DNA of 64,000 bases from Larix kaempferi (lineage: Eukaryota; Streptophyta; Pinopsida; Pinales; Pinaceae). The notes under the pieces were generated by a model. That model did not search any database, was not told where the DNA came from, and was given only the letters and a program-made list of their open reading frames with translations. Shown in pieces: positions 48,396 to 59,728 of the stretch. The translations under genes and the position numbers were made by a program. The stretch spans positions 705,001-769,000 of the forward strand of contig BSBM01000426.1 of the NCBI GenBank assembly GCA_027924585.1, in the 5' to 3' direction. Position 1 is the stretch's first letter. Each line of letters begins with the position of its first letter.

Positions 48396-48790
48396 AGTTC
48401 TAGTCATCACCACCTTCCAGTTGTAACGACTGAAAAATTGGAAGAAGTATCTCTTCTTCGAGAGTATATCCTCCCTTCGATTTGAGATCGATAAAGTGCT
48501 TGGAAGAAGTGTCTTTCTGGGGAGTGTGGTCTCCCTTCAGTTTTAGATTGATAAAGTGGATGAGGAGGTAATCCTCTTTGGTCTAGGATGACCAAGATGA
48601 TCAGGAAAATCAGATATCATCATTGAAAAAATGATGTGGTTCCAGTGGGGAACATGATTCTAGTGGGAATAGTTGTTCTAGTCATAAGGACTTCATTAGA
48701 AGAGACCTTTCTTATGATGATGAGATGTAGAATACAAGCCATCCTAATCATATGATATCCAGATGTGTTCCAATGTGATGATACATCTCT

Positions 48791-48803
48791 AGCTAAGAGG
48801 GAG
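48791..48803 (+). other. Polypurine tract of the deleted Copia element
   Basis: AGCTAAGAGGGAG directly precedes the right LTR start TGTTGATG. Confidence 0.88.
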
Positions 48804-49350
48804 TGTTGATGTTTGTAGCTTAGTGAGGTATCCTCACTAGCTAAGTCGTCCCCAAAAGAAAGATAATAAATAATTGATAAAGACAATTCAAACCAACAAT
48901 AAAAATTAAATAATTGTAATTTATTATTGAATAAGACAAGATGACCAAGATAAACCAGACAAGTCGGCCCCAATGTAAAATTTAGCCAGAAAACCAATAT
49001 AAATAGAGGTGACATCCTTCTCATTTGTTCACTCAAGCAAGTTCACTCAAGTAAGGAGAAATTTGCTCAAGGGTTGTAGAATATTTCTATTTCTGGGGTT
49101 CTTTATTTGGAATCATCTTTTATCTCTCTTGTTCTAGATCACTTCTATATCTAATGTACTTGTATTTTGTACTAAATATCTGAATAATAAAGGTTGGTTG
49201 GATTTTTCCTAAGTTTAGGTTATCCTAGGATAAACTATTGTGTCTCTTTTGTTTGTATTTGTGCATCTATGTCTTGCTTATAAATCCAATATATGTGATA
49301 AAGAAGATAATACTGCCATAATAACCAAGAAAACATAACTAAATTCAACA
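48804..49350 (+). repeat. 3' LTR of the deleted Copia element
   Basis: It is the partner of 45049-45587 and ends ATTCAACA before TCTTT. It carries a short extra CAAGTTCACT duplication near 49033. Confidence 0.92.
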
Positions 49351-49900
49351 TCTTTTAGGTGCCAACCCAGGTATTTCTTTAGGGAAGACATCTTTGAATT
49401 GATTTAAGAGTGGAAAATATTCTAGTTTTTGTTTTGTCCCTTCAGTATAAGTTTGAATGTTAACAAAATATAATTTTTAGCCCTTTCTAGCACATCTTTT
49501 AGTTTGTAAATTTGAAATTTGTTTAACTAAAATTTTCTTAGGTACTGCACATACCATTCTTTGATTTCCTTGTTTATCAACACAAGTGAAAGTGTTATCT
49601 AAATAGTTAAGTACCACATGGTGCTTCTCTAACTAGTCCATTCCTATTAAAACATCATACAAACCCAAAGGTAGTATGTTCAAGCTGATTGTTGTGTTCA
49701 TGCCATTCATATCTAAAGGACAATCCTTATCAAATTCTGAAATTTTTCTTTTCGTACTTATAGCTAATTGAACTAGCGAAGGTTTACTATGTTTACTTTT
49801 ATTTAATTGATATACATCCACAATTTGGGAGAAATGTAACTACGACATGCTCCGGGATCTATCAAAATTGAAATCAATTCTGAAAAGAGTTTACCTTCAA
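49351..49900 (-). pseudogene. Element A protease region
   Basis: This joins 45043 once the Copia insertion and its TSD are removed. The open piece at 49633-49821 ends with ILPLGLYDVLIGMD, the conserved motif following the Gypsy retropepsin. The active-site segment itself lies near 49860-49900, where GSxxSLIS-like residues can be made out only with frame changes. Confidence 0.65.
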
Positions 49901-51228
49901 TTTTAACCATAGTAAACCGATGATCTGTCAGCTTTCCTTCCAAGGAAGCACATAACTGGGTTTTCTAGCAATGTCATCCACTATTACATCTTCTTGTATA
50001 TTGTTCATAACTTTATTATTTTTCCATGGGAAATCTTTATAATATTGGGGCCCTTGACATCCCTAACATATCACTATTCTTGGTACTATTTTGTTTTTGG
50101 CATAAGTGGTTGGTTTATTCTCACTTTGGGATGGCATATTTGACTAAAGTTCACTTTTGTTGAAGTTTCAGTTGTCTATAAAATTGTCGTTTTGTTTTCT
50201 GTAAGGCAGTTCCTTAAATCCTTTCTTTCTACTATCTGGAAATACTTTATGCTTTTCTTTGATTTTGTTTATATTTTCATATATTCTCATAACAAAGTCT
50301 AGCTTTATAAAGTGCTTCGCCTAGAGTCTTAGGCGCATCAAATTCAATTTTGTCTTTGAAATATGGCAAAAGATAGCTCAAGAATTATTGAATCTTAAAT
50401 TTTTCATCTGTAATGTAGGGAACTTAGTGCAACAGTTCAACGAATCCGTTGATTAGATTGTCCATTATCATGGAACCCATTTTCAGTTCATGAAAATCTT
50501 TGGTCTTTTTGTCATAAAACCTTTTAGACATGTACTTATCGTTAAACATCTTTTTGAAGTGTTTCCATTTAATCTTTTTCTCTTTCATATTTTTAGTTAA
50601 CTTTAAGTCTCTCGACCATCTTGCAGCCTTTCCATTTAATTTACAAATGGCTAAGCATGATTTCATATTACTTGGTTAGGAATACACTTTAAAATTCTTT
50701 TACATTCCTAAAAGGAAGTCCTCAACCCTCTCACCTAAGTCCAAATCACTGTCAAAAAGTTGGTGCCTTTATTTTCTTAAACTCCCCTTGTAACCCTCCA
50801 CTACTTGAAGATTTGTGCTTTTTCTTGGGATAAGAGGAAGATGTGTCTGAGGAACTAATATTGTAATGATGTTTTATTTCAGAAGATGAATAATTTACAG
50901 TTTGAAGTGGATTTAGCTGAAAATTCATGTTCCCTATTTCTAGCTCTTTTTTCTTTATATGGTCCTTCTTACTGCATTTCTGGAAGTATGCGCATGTTGT
51001 TGATTATTCTTAATTCAAGTTAATTCCAGTTAACTCTCACTATTCCTCGTTTTCTTTCATATTATCATCTTTCAAACTTTGAAATTCAGCCTTTAAACTT
51101 CGTACAGTCTCCAACATTTTCGAAGTTGTGGTAGCTTTCCAACTGTCATTAAATTCAACCCATAACTCACCTTCTCGAGGTGGGGAATTAAAATTTCCTT
51201 GCTGGTTGGAATTTCTTTCACCGCTCAT
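49901..51228 (-). pseudogene. Element A gag remnant
   Basis: The start is at about 51228 (MSGERNSNQQGNF), with a coiled-coil-like Lys/Glu segment at 51040-51130. The capsid-like retrotransposon gag domain is at 50424-50666 (GKAARWSRDLKLT, FNDKYMSKRFYDKKT, FHELKMGSM). A decayed zinc knuckle (GCQGPQYYKDFP, preceded by a stop) is at about 50030-50090. Frames shift several times. Gag would have packaged the element RNA. Confidence 0.8.
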
Positions 51229-51543
51229 TTGTGTTTAAAATTAATTTCAATATCTTAAATTTCATTGTTGGTATATAAGTTCTTCTTGCCGCACTGAAGC
51301 TTCCCAAGTTCTTTCAAATTATGTCATATTTCTAGTTGTATTAATTGCTAAGTTGAACAACTGAGATGAAATTGAATTCTGATTTCCTAGATCATTTGGA
51401 AAATATAGTTGTGTTTGTCTTGGTAGCGTCATCTACTTTCTGGTCTACTATCTGATGTGCAGAACGAGAAAGTATTTGTAATTTTTACTTTTCATCATAG
51501 TTTCTATAGATAAGCCCAGTAGGCCACAAAGTGTTGCAACTCT

Positions 51544-51555
51544 ACTCTGATACCA
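51544..51555 (-). other. Primer-binding site of element A
   Basis: The minus strand reads TGGTATCAGAGT, close to the initiator-Met tRNA site. It lies about 316 bases upstream of the gag start. Two bases (TT) separate it from TGTAG at 51558, the same spacing as in element C. Confidence 0.8.
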
Positions 51556-51565
51556 TTTGTAGCAT

Positions 51566-52308
51566 CACTAAATCCCAAACGATTTTTCTCTAAATTATTA
51601 AGTTGTCAATGTAATCATAACATAATGAGACATATGTATCTAAGGCCCTAATATGCCATCTCTTAACTTCTTGATAATCTTGGAGAGGTTGTCATTTGTC
51701 CATTAAAAGTGAATTGAAGTGAACTATTTGAGTTGATGTTTAATCATTGGTGTGACATATAAGATGGTTTAGCTTACTTATTAACCATAGCAAGAGAGGC
51801 ATTACTTCTCATGCTATCTATCACATAATTGGATGCGTTTATTTTATAAAAACATAATTTTCATGTTTTCCTTATTGGTTTGCGACATAAATTATTTTCT
51901 AATGTATTTAGAAAACTTAAGCACTCAATAACATTATTATTAAGGCTAACTTCAACATGATTCCAAACCAGGATTTTAATACATTTTAGAATATAAAACT
52001 TCTGGCCTTTTATCAGTCCTATACACAAATACGAACACTATATTTATCATAACATTCTTATTGTTTTATGTATGTAAATGGTGTTTTCTTATCATGTCTA
52101 AACACCATTATTATAGGCAAAACCAACACTATTAGAACAACCTGAAGGCATGTAAATGTTTATGCCCACTTAATGTTTAAGCTATGGACTTACAGCCTAG
52201 CCTGGTCGAGTCCTTAATATTTATGCGAATTATGATACTGAAAACATGAAGGGGTTCTAGCACGATAGCTCTAACATTGAGACCCATGATGATATGTATA
52301 GGCCTCAA
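51566..52308. other. Gene-free sequence
   Basis: No repeat partner or coding frame was recognised here. It does not resemble the 3' LTR of element A although it abuts A's primer-binding site. Confidence 0.5.
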
Positions 52309-52975
52309 TTCGCGCCCTCATAATTGGTGAATGCATATTTTATGTTGTAGCTTGTGATGTATATGAAGGAGTTAGTGCACAAATCCCTTTAGCCTATTCG
52401 GCCTTAAAATATACGTCTATGAATATCAATGCTTATAATTTGTATTTTTTTTATGGTTAAATAATGTTATTATCCTATAGGAGATTCGACCCTTGGTCAA
52501 TCTGCATAATAGTTTACTTGTCTTTATCGTAAAAATAAAAAGGCATGTAGGGTTATCACTATGGCCATATTCAAATGAATATTTGATTTATATATATTAG
52601 TAAGTCTTGTTAATGGTCTCAATCCTAATGGCATTAATCCTACAGAGGCGTTTGGACCTTACCTATAATGTTGACAATGAGAAATATATATTCATCATAT
52701 TAAAAGATAGATAATAATAGTTGCTCGGCAATAGTTTCAAAAGCCATAATAAATAGTTGAGCCAATAAGTAGTTGTGAAGCTTATTTATATATGTTTGTT
52801 ATTAATAGTAAGTTTTCCCTTTTATTAATTGGTCACTGCTTATTACTTGGTAGGATTTACACAACATTTTGACTTTGTCTGTATTTATTATTCGATATTA
52901 TTTGTTTATAGTTATATAACATAGATAGCTACGAAATATTATTAAATATAGTTTTTGTTTATAAGTCTAGAATAT
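52309..52975. repeat. Dispersed repeat X, copy 2
   Basis: A direct-orientation match to 19030-19830. It lacks the internal duplication seen in copy 1. Confidence 0.8.
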
Positions 52976-53011
52976 ATATTTAACTGTTTGTTTAACCCTT
53001 TGTAAACAAAT

Positions 53012-53173
53012 GATAACTTAGTAAACAAGAGAAGCTGCAAAGCAGCAAGTCCCTGTTTTATGGACTTGTTGCTTTGTAATGAGAGTTGGGTTGATAACTT
53101 AGTAAACAAGAGAAGTTGCAAAGCAGCAAGTCCTTGCCTTATGGACTTGTTTCTTTGCAATGAAAGTTGGGTT
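53012..53173. repeat. Two tandem 81-bp units, each with a hairpin
   Basis: Units start GATAACTTAGTAAACAAG at 53012 and 53093. Each contains CAAAGCAGCAAGTCC followed within about 10 bases by a near-perfect inverted copy (53038-53076 and 53119-53157). The first stem has 15 pairs with one G-T type mismatch. Short frames on both strands here are accidental. Confidence 0.9.
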
Positions 53174-53945
53174 GGAGCTCATGAAAAATTGTGTTATATT
53201 GTAGCTAAATTTAAAATTTTAATTATTTTTATTTACTTTACTTTATTAAAGTTAAATGAAAAAATTGGAACAACAAGAACTTTTTAAAATTTAAAATTAT
53301 GTTTGTGTATAATAATAATATCTGAAATGATACCAAGATTAACACATAATCTATAAAAATAATACAAGCCATGGAGTCTTTTGAAATGCAATTGTCAATA
53401 GGATAATGCATTTTAAACATGTATCAACACTACATGGAATACCTTAAGATCTCACTACTACTAGAGCCACATCTAAAATTGAAACTTTTCATAGTGTAAA
53501 GACGATCTCACTACTACATAGAGCCACATCTAAATATTGATACTTTTCATAGTGTAAAGACCAACCGCTTACTACATAGAGCCACATCTAAATATTGATA
53601 CTTTTCATAGTGTAAAGACCAACCACTTATAGTGATTAACTATTTTAATTGTTTTAAAAAATTCTTAAAAATTGCAACTCTAAAATTTTTGTGTCAGTTC
53701 ACAAATATTAAGAAATCACAATTATGAAATACGTCAATGAGCTTTGTTTTGCCTGCACTATATTGCATATACTAATCTTGAAAATTAGCCATGGTTTACT
53801 ATAGAAAGGAACGCTTTAAGAGTAAATTTTGTGAAGTGTACTAAATAGTTGTTGAGAAAGATATGATCATTTTCAAAAAATTCAAGAAGCCACTGAAAAT
53901 ATACTTGTAATTTTTGAATGTTTGTGTCATCATTATGTGATGCAG

Positions 53946-54058
53946 GAGGATGTGAATAAATTCCTTAGTTTGGCATTGACCAAGAGAAAGAAAATGATAA
54001 TAATTTTATATTATGATATGGATACACACAACTGTACATGGGAAGATATTTGTAGGTG
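53946..54058 (+). pseudogene. Exon-like segment 1, copy 1
   Basis: It is preceded by TGATGCAG and followed by GTAAGT, matching plant splice sites. The open frame reads EDVNKFLSLALTKRKK through YYDMDTHNCTWEDIC with a stop just inside the putative intron. I do not recognise the domain. The frame is also open in copy 2 (55647-55759), but most differences change the amino acid, which suggests no constraint since the duplication. Confidence 0.35.
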
Positions 54059-55051
54059 GTAAGTTTGTTAAATGACTGCAACTTAACTTGGAAATTTTCT
54101 CACATCGTACTCACTGAAAAGGGAATACAATCTCTAACCTAACATTGCAATGTGCTATTTGTTAGAATGTGATTGTCAAGGGAGAAGGTGAGACAAATTG
54201 GGCTTGTATCATTGGAAAAGCTTAAACATACAACTATACATGGTAATCTGGAGCCTATGTTCATGCAGGCTTGACAGATCGCACCAGCAGTTATACCCAC
54301 TAAGTTGGTCCAACTTTTATGTTACAAATATTGCTGGTTGTAAGTATTCAACCAAAATATTGTACACCTACTTGTATATAGATTGTACATTTCCTATAAT
54401 TTATATTTTGGTAGGTGATTTTTATATGATAAAATGTCGATAAGATGCACATCAAATCTTTCAAATAGCTTTTCTACTCCACCCCTCTCTCACTCTCCAC
54501 CTGCTCTCTATATCCTTTCTCTTCGCAATTGTGCCCAAGAATTTCTCTTTTACACTAAAGTTTAAATGTCTTGAGAATGGTATAGCATTAATATGATATA
54601 GCACAAAATTGTAATGTTATTTGAATATGACGGATATTGGTTCAATTGAATCTCAAGTTTTCTGTTGGATACTATAACATGGGATCTATTATACTGTTAA
54701 AAAAAAAAATTATATTTATTTTTCAAAAATGGTTATCCAGCAGCCATTTTAAGTAGCAAACACCACACTTGTATTTGTATATAGTAGTATTATTATAGGA
54801 CCCTTGTACCTTTTCCAAAGATGCAAATATCTAGAGTCTAGATAGAGGATTGTGTGCGTGTGCATGTGTTGTCCTTACCCAATATAGAAGATACAGCTGA
54901 GCATGACAAGTTATTATGAAGTTTAAAGCTGTAGTAAGGCTTCTATAGCTGAATGGGTGTCTTGAACCTCTATCCACAAGAATGTTATTAATATGTTATA
55001 TTTTGATAATCACATGTAACGATTTGTTTTTGATTCTATGGGTTTTTGCAG

Positions 55052-55141
55052 GAAGTGAGCATGGGTGCCCCCTATCCTCTACGGTCACAAAATCAACTTG
55101 CTCCTTCCTATCCTTTGCAGTCACTAAATTGCAGTCACTAG
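55052..55141 (+). pseudogene. Exon-like segment 2, copy 1
   Basis: It follows GGGTTTTTGCAG, a good 3' splice site. The frame EVSMGAPYPLRSQNQLAPSY continues to a TAG at 55139-55141. It could be a terminal exon. Product unknown. Confidence 0.3.
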
Positions 55142-55646
55142 ATTGGTAGATCTCACTACTACTAAAGCCACATCTAAAATTGAAACTTTTCATAGTGTAA
55201 AGACGATCTCACTACTACATAGAGCCACATCTAAATATTGATATTTTTCATAGTGTAAATACCAACCACTTACTACATAGAGCCACATCTAAATATTGAT
55301 ACTTTTCATAGTGTAAAGACCAGCCACTTATTGTGATTAACTATTTTAATTGTTTCAAAAAATTCTTAAAAATTGCAACTCTAAAATTTTTGTGTCAGTT
55401 CACAAATATTAAGAAATCACAATTATGAAATACATCAATGAGCTTTGTTTTTCCTGCACTATATTGCATATACTAATCTTGAAAATAAGCCATGGTTTAC
55501 TGTAGAAAGGAATGCTTTAAGAGTAAGTTTTGTGAAGTGTACTAAATAGTTGTTGAGAAAGATATGATCATTTTCAAAAAATTCAAGAAGCCACTGAAAA
55601 TATACTCGTAATTTGTGAATGTTTGTGTCATCATTATGTGATGTAG

Positions 55647-55759
55647 GAGGATGTGAATAAATCCCTTAGTTCGACATTGACCAAGAGAAAGAAAGTGATA
55701 ATAAGTTTATATTATGATTTGGATACACACAACTGTACATGGGAAGATATTTGTAGGTG
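55647..55759 (+). pseudogene. Exon-like segment 1, copy 2
   Basis: This is the counterpart of 53946-54058, with acceptor GATGTAG and donor GTAAGT. It reads EDVNKSLSSTLTKRKK, then YYDLDTHNCTWEDIC. Confidence 0.35.
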
Positions 55760-56754
55760 GTAAGTTTGTTAAATGACTGCAACTCAACTTGGAAATTTTC
55801 TCACATCGTACTCGCTGAAAAGGGAATACAATCTCTAACCCAACATTGCAATGTGCTATTTGTTAGAATGTGATTGTCAAGGGAGAAGGTGAGACAAATT
55901 GGGCTTGTACCATTGGAAAAGCTTAAACATACAACTATACATGGTAATCTGGAGCCTATTTTCATGCAGGCTTGACAGACCGCACCAACAGTTATACCCA
56001 CTAAGTTGGTCCATCTTTTATGTTACAAATATTGCTGGTTGTAAATATTGAACCAAAATATTGTACGCCTACTTGTATACAGATTGTACATTTCCTTCAA
56101 TTTATATTTTGGTAGGTGATTTTTAGATGATAAAATGTTGATAAGATGCACATCAAATCTTTCAAGTAGCTTTCCTACTCCACCCCTCTCTCACTCTCCA
56201 CCTGCTCTCTGTATCCTTTCTCTTCGCAATTGTGCCCAAGAATTTCTCTTTTACACTAAAGTTTAAATGTCTTGAGAATGGTATAGCATGAATATGATAT
56301 AGCAAAAAATTGTATTGTTATTTGAATATGACAGATATTGGTTCAATTGAATCTCAAGTTTTCTATTGGATACTATAACATGGGATCCATTATACTGTTA
56401 AATCAAAAATTTATATTTATTTTTCAAAAATGGTTATCCAATAGCCATTTTAAGTAGCAAACACCACACTTGTATTTGTATATAGTAGTATTATTATAGG
56501 ACCCTTATACATTTTCCAAAGATGACAATATCTAGAGTCTAGATAGAGGATTGTGTGCATGTGCATGTGTTGTCCTTACCCAATATAGAAGATACAGCTA
56601 AGCATGACAAGTTATTATGAAGTTTAAAGCTGTAGTAAGGCTTCTATAGTTGAATGGGTGTCTTGAACCTCTGTCCACAAGAATGAACTATTAATATGTT
56701 ATATTTTGATAATCACATGTAACAATTTGTTTTTGATTCTATGGGTTTTTGCAG

Positions 56755-56838
56755 GAAGTGAGCATGGGTTCCCCCTATCCTCTATGGTCACTAAATCAGC
56801 TTGCTCCTTCCTATCCTCTGCAGTCACTAAATTGGTAG
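56755..56838 (+). pseudogene. Exon-like segment 2, copy 2
   Basis: It has the same acceptor context as copy 1. The frame EVSMGSPYPLWSLNQLAPSY runs to a TAG at 56836-56838. The protein has an internal YPLxSLN repeat. Confidence 0.3.
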
Positions 56839-56840
56839 AT

Positions 56841-57926
56841 CCGTTGCACTATTATTGTCTCTGTATTCTTGGATCTGCAGATATTAAATAGTCATCAAAA
56901 AATCAATATTCATAATGTAGCTAAAAACAAAACTGGCACATTCCAAGTTCGGGAATGAGATTTTTATAATATGTAAAAAAAAATGCAGAGATTAAAAGAA
57001 TTCATACAACATATCACATCTAATGGAAACTAGAAATAAAATAGTGGCTCAATCATGTAATGCTTACATGGCTAAACATAGTTGGATCTTCCAGCGTCAA
57101 AATGGTCGAATAGCTTAGGACGTGAGCTTGAAGGTGGGTTTAATTCGCTCTGGCTCTTGGATTGTGAACATCTATAGGGTGTCAGGGCTCTCAGTTCTGG
57201 CTTGTTTATTTATGCAATGAAAGGGCAATAGGGCTTCAAAAGCTCCTGGTTGTTCCTGGCTCCTAATTTCTGCAATAAAACGTTCCTATCCATATATAAT
57301 AGAAAACACTGTTGCTAACTTGGAAGTATCCATTAGGCACTGCAAAGGCGTATGAGATCAACAGAGAAGGAGGATGATGAAAATATGAATGCTATGCAAG
57401 CATCTCCAATCTCTCAGTAGCGAGCACATTGCCACGAAAATCCAGACATGCATAATGCCATCCCCGACACACGTCTAACACTCCTATCACACGTCTCCAA
57501 CTGCATAATCCGAACAGAATACATTTATGGATGCCTCATCCTCCACTACCACAGAAGAAAGCAATATATGAAATCAATACATTTATGACTGCCTCAATAG
57601 AAAACAAGAAAACTGTTGTTAAAGATTACGATTCCTGAAGCAAGGAGATTAAAGGTCTGCATTTTGGATCGGAAGACACGTTAAACATGCATGTAGGTGG
57701 AGGGCATGCATGACATGCGGGTGGAGGACAGTCTAAGTTCAAGTCCTCGTATATTGGCCTTCCTCGAATAGAGGCCAAATAAGACTCCCAAATACTTAAT
57801 TGGCCAGAACACAAAATAATACCAAAAACATTAGGTTAAAACGTATTGGTTTTTGTGTCAAAATAATATGAATGGAGGAAATCGATTCGTATAGTCCCTG
57901 CTGCTCTGCAGGAAGGGTCTAATAAA
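56841..57926. other. Gene-free sequence
   Basis: No gene is recognised. A 62-residue minus-strand frame (57626-57814) with Cys/Pro motifs has no supporting context. The last 30 bases contain the CCTGC..GCAGG stem and CTAA noted for the interposed segment. Confidence 0.45.
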
Positions 57927-59157
57927 TGTAGAGTTCTTCAAACTTAAAATATAATAACATATTAACATTGAATGGTTATAAACATGTAAAGAATAGAAGT
58001 ATCCATTTTTACCTTTATATTGTTTAACTAACAAAATAGGATTATCATCTAAAAATAATTTGTTATCTAAGAAAATATAGTAACCTTCTACATAAAGATT
58101 AAGTATTATAACAATATAGAAAAATAGGTAATGAAACAAGATCTTTATCAAGAATCCAATGTAGATAATAAAACATCTCATAATTCTTAGACATAAATAC
58201 TTAAGAAATAAACTTGTTAAATAGTTATCTACGAATAGTAAAAAAATAAAACTTATGTCTCGTAAAGAGTTCCATATATTAAAATAATCATAATCTTATG
58301 TAAATAAAAAAGTGAGTAAAAGAAAAGAATGTAATCATTTTATGCTAGAGAACTTATAAATAAAGACAGATATACTTATCAACTTTAAAGCAATCGACTT
58401 GTTAGGGAACGTTCTTCCCAACCATAGATCCCTGAACTTTTATACAACTTTTGTCCAGTGAATCACCCTTGTGATGCGCCAAGCACGCTAGAAGACCCAT
58501 GACTTAGGGAATACTTTTGATCTAACTTCTTTACTATTGCAGAGTAGTTACAAGGTGTTTTACCAGCTCCATGGATTCCTAATAAAGTCGGATTCCAACC
58601 ACAGTCCATCCTAGACAGACCATATTTATGTTCATGGTCAATGAGTGATCAAGGAATTCAACTGAACCTTAAAGTAACTAGGAACCATTACCTCCTATAA
58701 TGTTCTCTCTCTGCTATTTCATTCTTAAGAGGAAGGCTTTGTTCACAATTAGGCTACTCTCTCTTAGGTAAGAAAAAGTGTGTCTCCTTTCTTCTCTTCT
58801 CTTTTTTTTTTTTTTCTTTCCTTTCAAGAAGTAGTTAGGTTTTTCTTTGAATTCTTTTTATTTCTTTTTATTCTTTATTTATTTAGTGTCTCCTTTTCCT
58901 CACCTTGTTTAATCTCTCTATTTTTAATTCTTTTATGAATTCTTAGTAAGTCATTTTCCTTCTAGCATGCTTGACCCTTCTTCATAACTAGATGTTCCCC
59001 AATGAGTTTGGACTTGTATAAGTAGATAAAATAGTATAGGTAATCACATAATTAATTATCCATGATGTCTCAAAGTCTTCAAGTCAACATCAAAACCAAA
59101 TGTATTTGAGTCCTCTAGGACTTTGTTAACAAGGGGGTACAAAATTGGGATATTACA
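57927..59157 (-). repeat. LTR related to element A (possible displaced 5' LTR)
   Basis: It aligns with 20429-21710 from TGTAGAGTTCTTCAAAC to TGGGATATTACA in the same orientation. It may be A's own 5' LTR pushed away by an insertion, or a solo LTR. Outer flanks are ACAGA (20424-20428) and ATAGG (59158-59162), a poor match, so the pairing is not proven. Confidence 0.7.
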
Positions 59158-59728
59158 ATAGGTCCTAAAAATATATTTTAAGCACCGAGACACTAATGTT
59201 ACTCCTTACACCATGGCCAAGGCTCTCATACCAATACCTAGTTTTTCAAATCTTCAAATAGCATCCATATTACTCTTGCATCCCAAATATTCCCTTTATA
59301 GAGCTTGTGTGGTTTATTGGGACGCTATGCATGGTCCAAGATACCTTAAAGAATATTTTAATCACTAAGATGCTAGCTTGTATCCTTAGATTATGTTTAG
59401 GGACTCAAGAACAATCTCTAGAATGAAATACCTTGTAATGAATCCCATATGACCATTTTAAGTCCTTAAAATCCATCATTAATGCACAAAACATCCTATG
59501 GAATCCATATCCCACAAACTGGAAAAATATCCCCTCTATAAAGAGCATGTTGAGGTTCAAAATATCCTTCCTAGACCATAATTCTTAGAATAATTATTTA
59601 GGTCCTAATGTATTTTTTCCTCCCTTAATCATGGTTAACACCCTAAGATCCATCATACTTTTTAAAACATCCTATAGGCTCTCAAACCTCACTTGGAGGC
59701 CACATATTCATTTTAGAACAAGTGTCAA

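Larger units (their letters stand above)
45049..49350 (+). mobile_element. Internally deleted Copia element with satellite-like insert
   Basis: LTRs of 539 and 547 bp begin TGTTGATGTTTG and end AATTCAACA, flanked by TCTTT on both sides. The 3.2-kb interior has a gag remnant, two tandem arrays and a polypurine tract. It has no protease, integrase or RT. It depends, or depended, on other Copia elements for mobility. It sits between protease and RT of element A. Confidence 0.92.
20429..51557 (-). mobile_element. Old Ty3/Gypsy element A, host of the nested insertions
   Basis: Parts in order on the minus strand: primer-binding site (51544-51555), gag (about 49900-51228), protease (about 49600-49850), RT (44411-44884), RNase H (split at 43854/23334), integrase (about 22400-23000), C-terminal chromodomain-like tail (21760-21860), polypurine tract and 3' LTR (20429-21710). 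The RNase H frame reads straight across the junction once 23340-43853 is removed, which shows the two halves are one element. The 5' LTR is not adjacent to the primer site; a related LTR stands 6.4 kb further right at 57927-59157. Confidence 0.88.
53447..55147 (+). repeat. 1.7-kb tandem duplication, copy 1
   Basis: The unit starts AGATCTCACTACTACT and ends CTAGATTGGT. It matches 55148-56840 almost base for base, with scattered substitutions. The unit opens with three internal 58-bp repeats of GAGCCACATCTAAA plus CTTTTCATAGTGTAAAGAC. Confidence 0.93.
55148..56840 (+). repeat. 1.7-kb tandem duplication, copy 2
   Basis: Head-to-tail copy of 53447-55147, period 1701 bp. It ends AAATTGGTAGAT. Copy 1 has a 14-bp extra duplication (CAGTCACTAAATTG) near its end. 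Confidence 0.93.
51563..57926. other. Interposed segment of about 6.4 kb, origin unknown
   Basis: The segment lies between the primer-binding site of element A and an LTR related to A's 3' LTR. TGTAG occurs at both borders (51558-51562 and 57927-57931). Deleting the segment with one TGTAG gives primer site, TT, TGTAG, which is the normal layout. It holds repeat X copy 2, twin hairpins, a 1.7-kb tandem duplication and exon-like pieces. No LTR or inverted-repeat termini are visible. The right end has a CCTGC/GCAGG stem, then AAGGGT, then CTAA before T, which is Helitron-like but weak. Confidence 0.45.

Noticed and set aside
57626-57814. Cys/Pro-rich small protein on the minus strand
   Set aside because: A single short frame without signal peptide, homolog or context; likely chance.
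51563-57926. Firm call of a Helitron
   Set aside because: The hairpin has only five pairs, the 5' TC end is not independently supported, and the TGTAG duplication argues for another mechanism.
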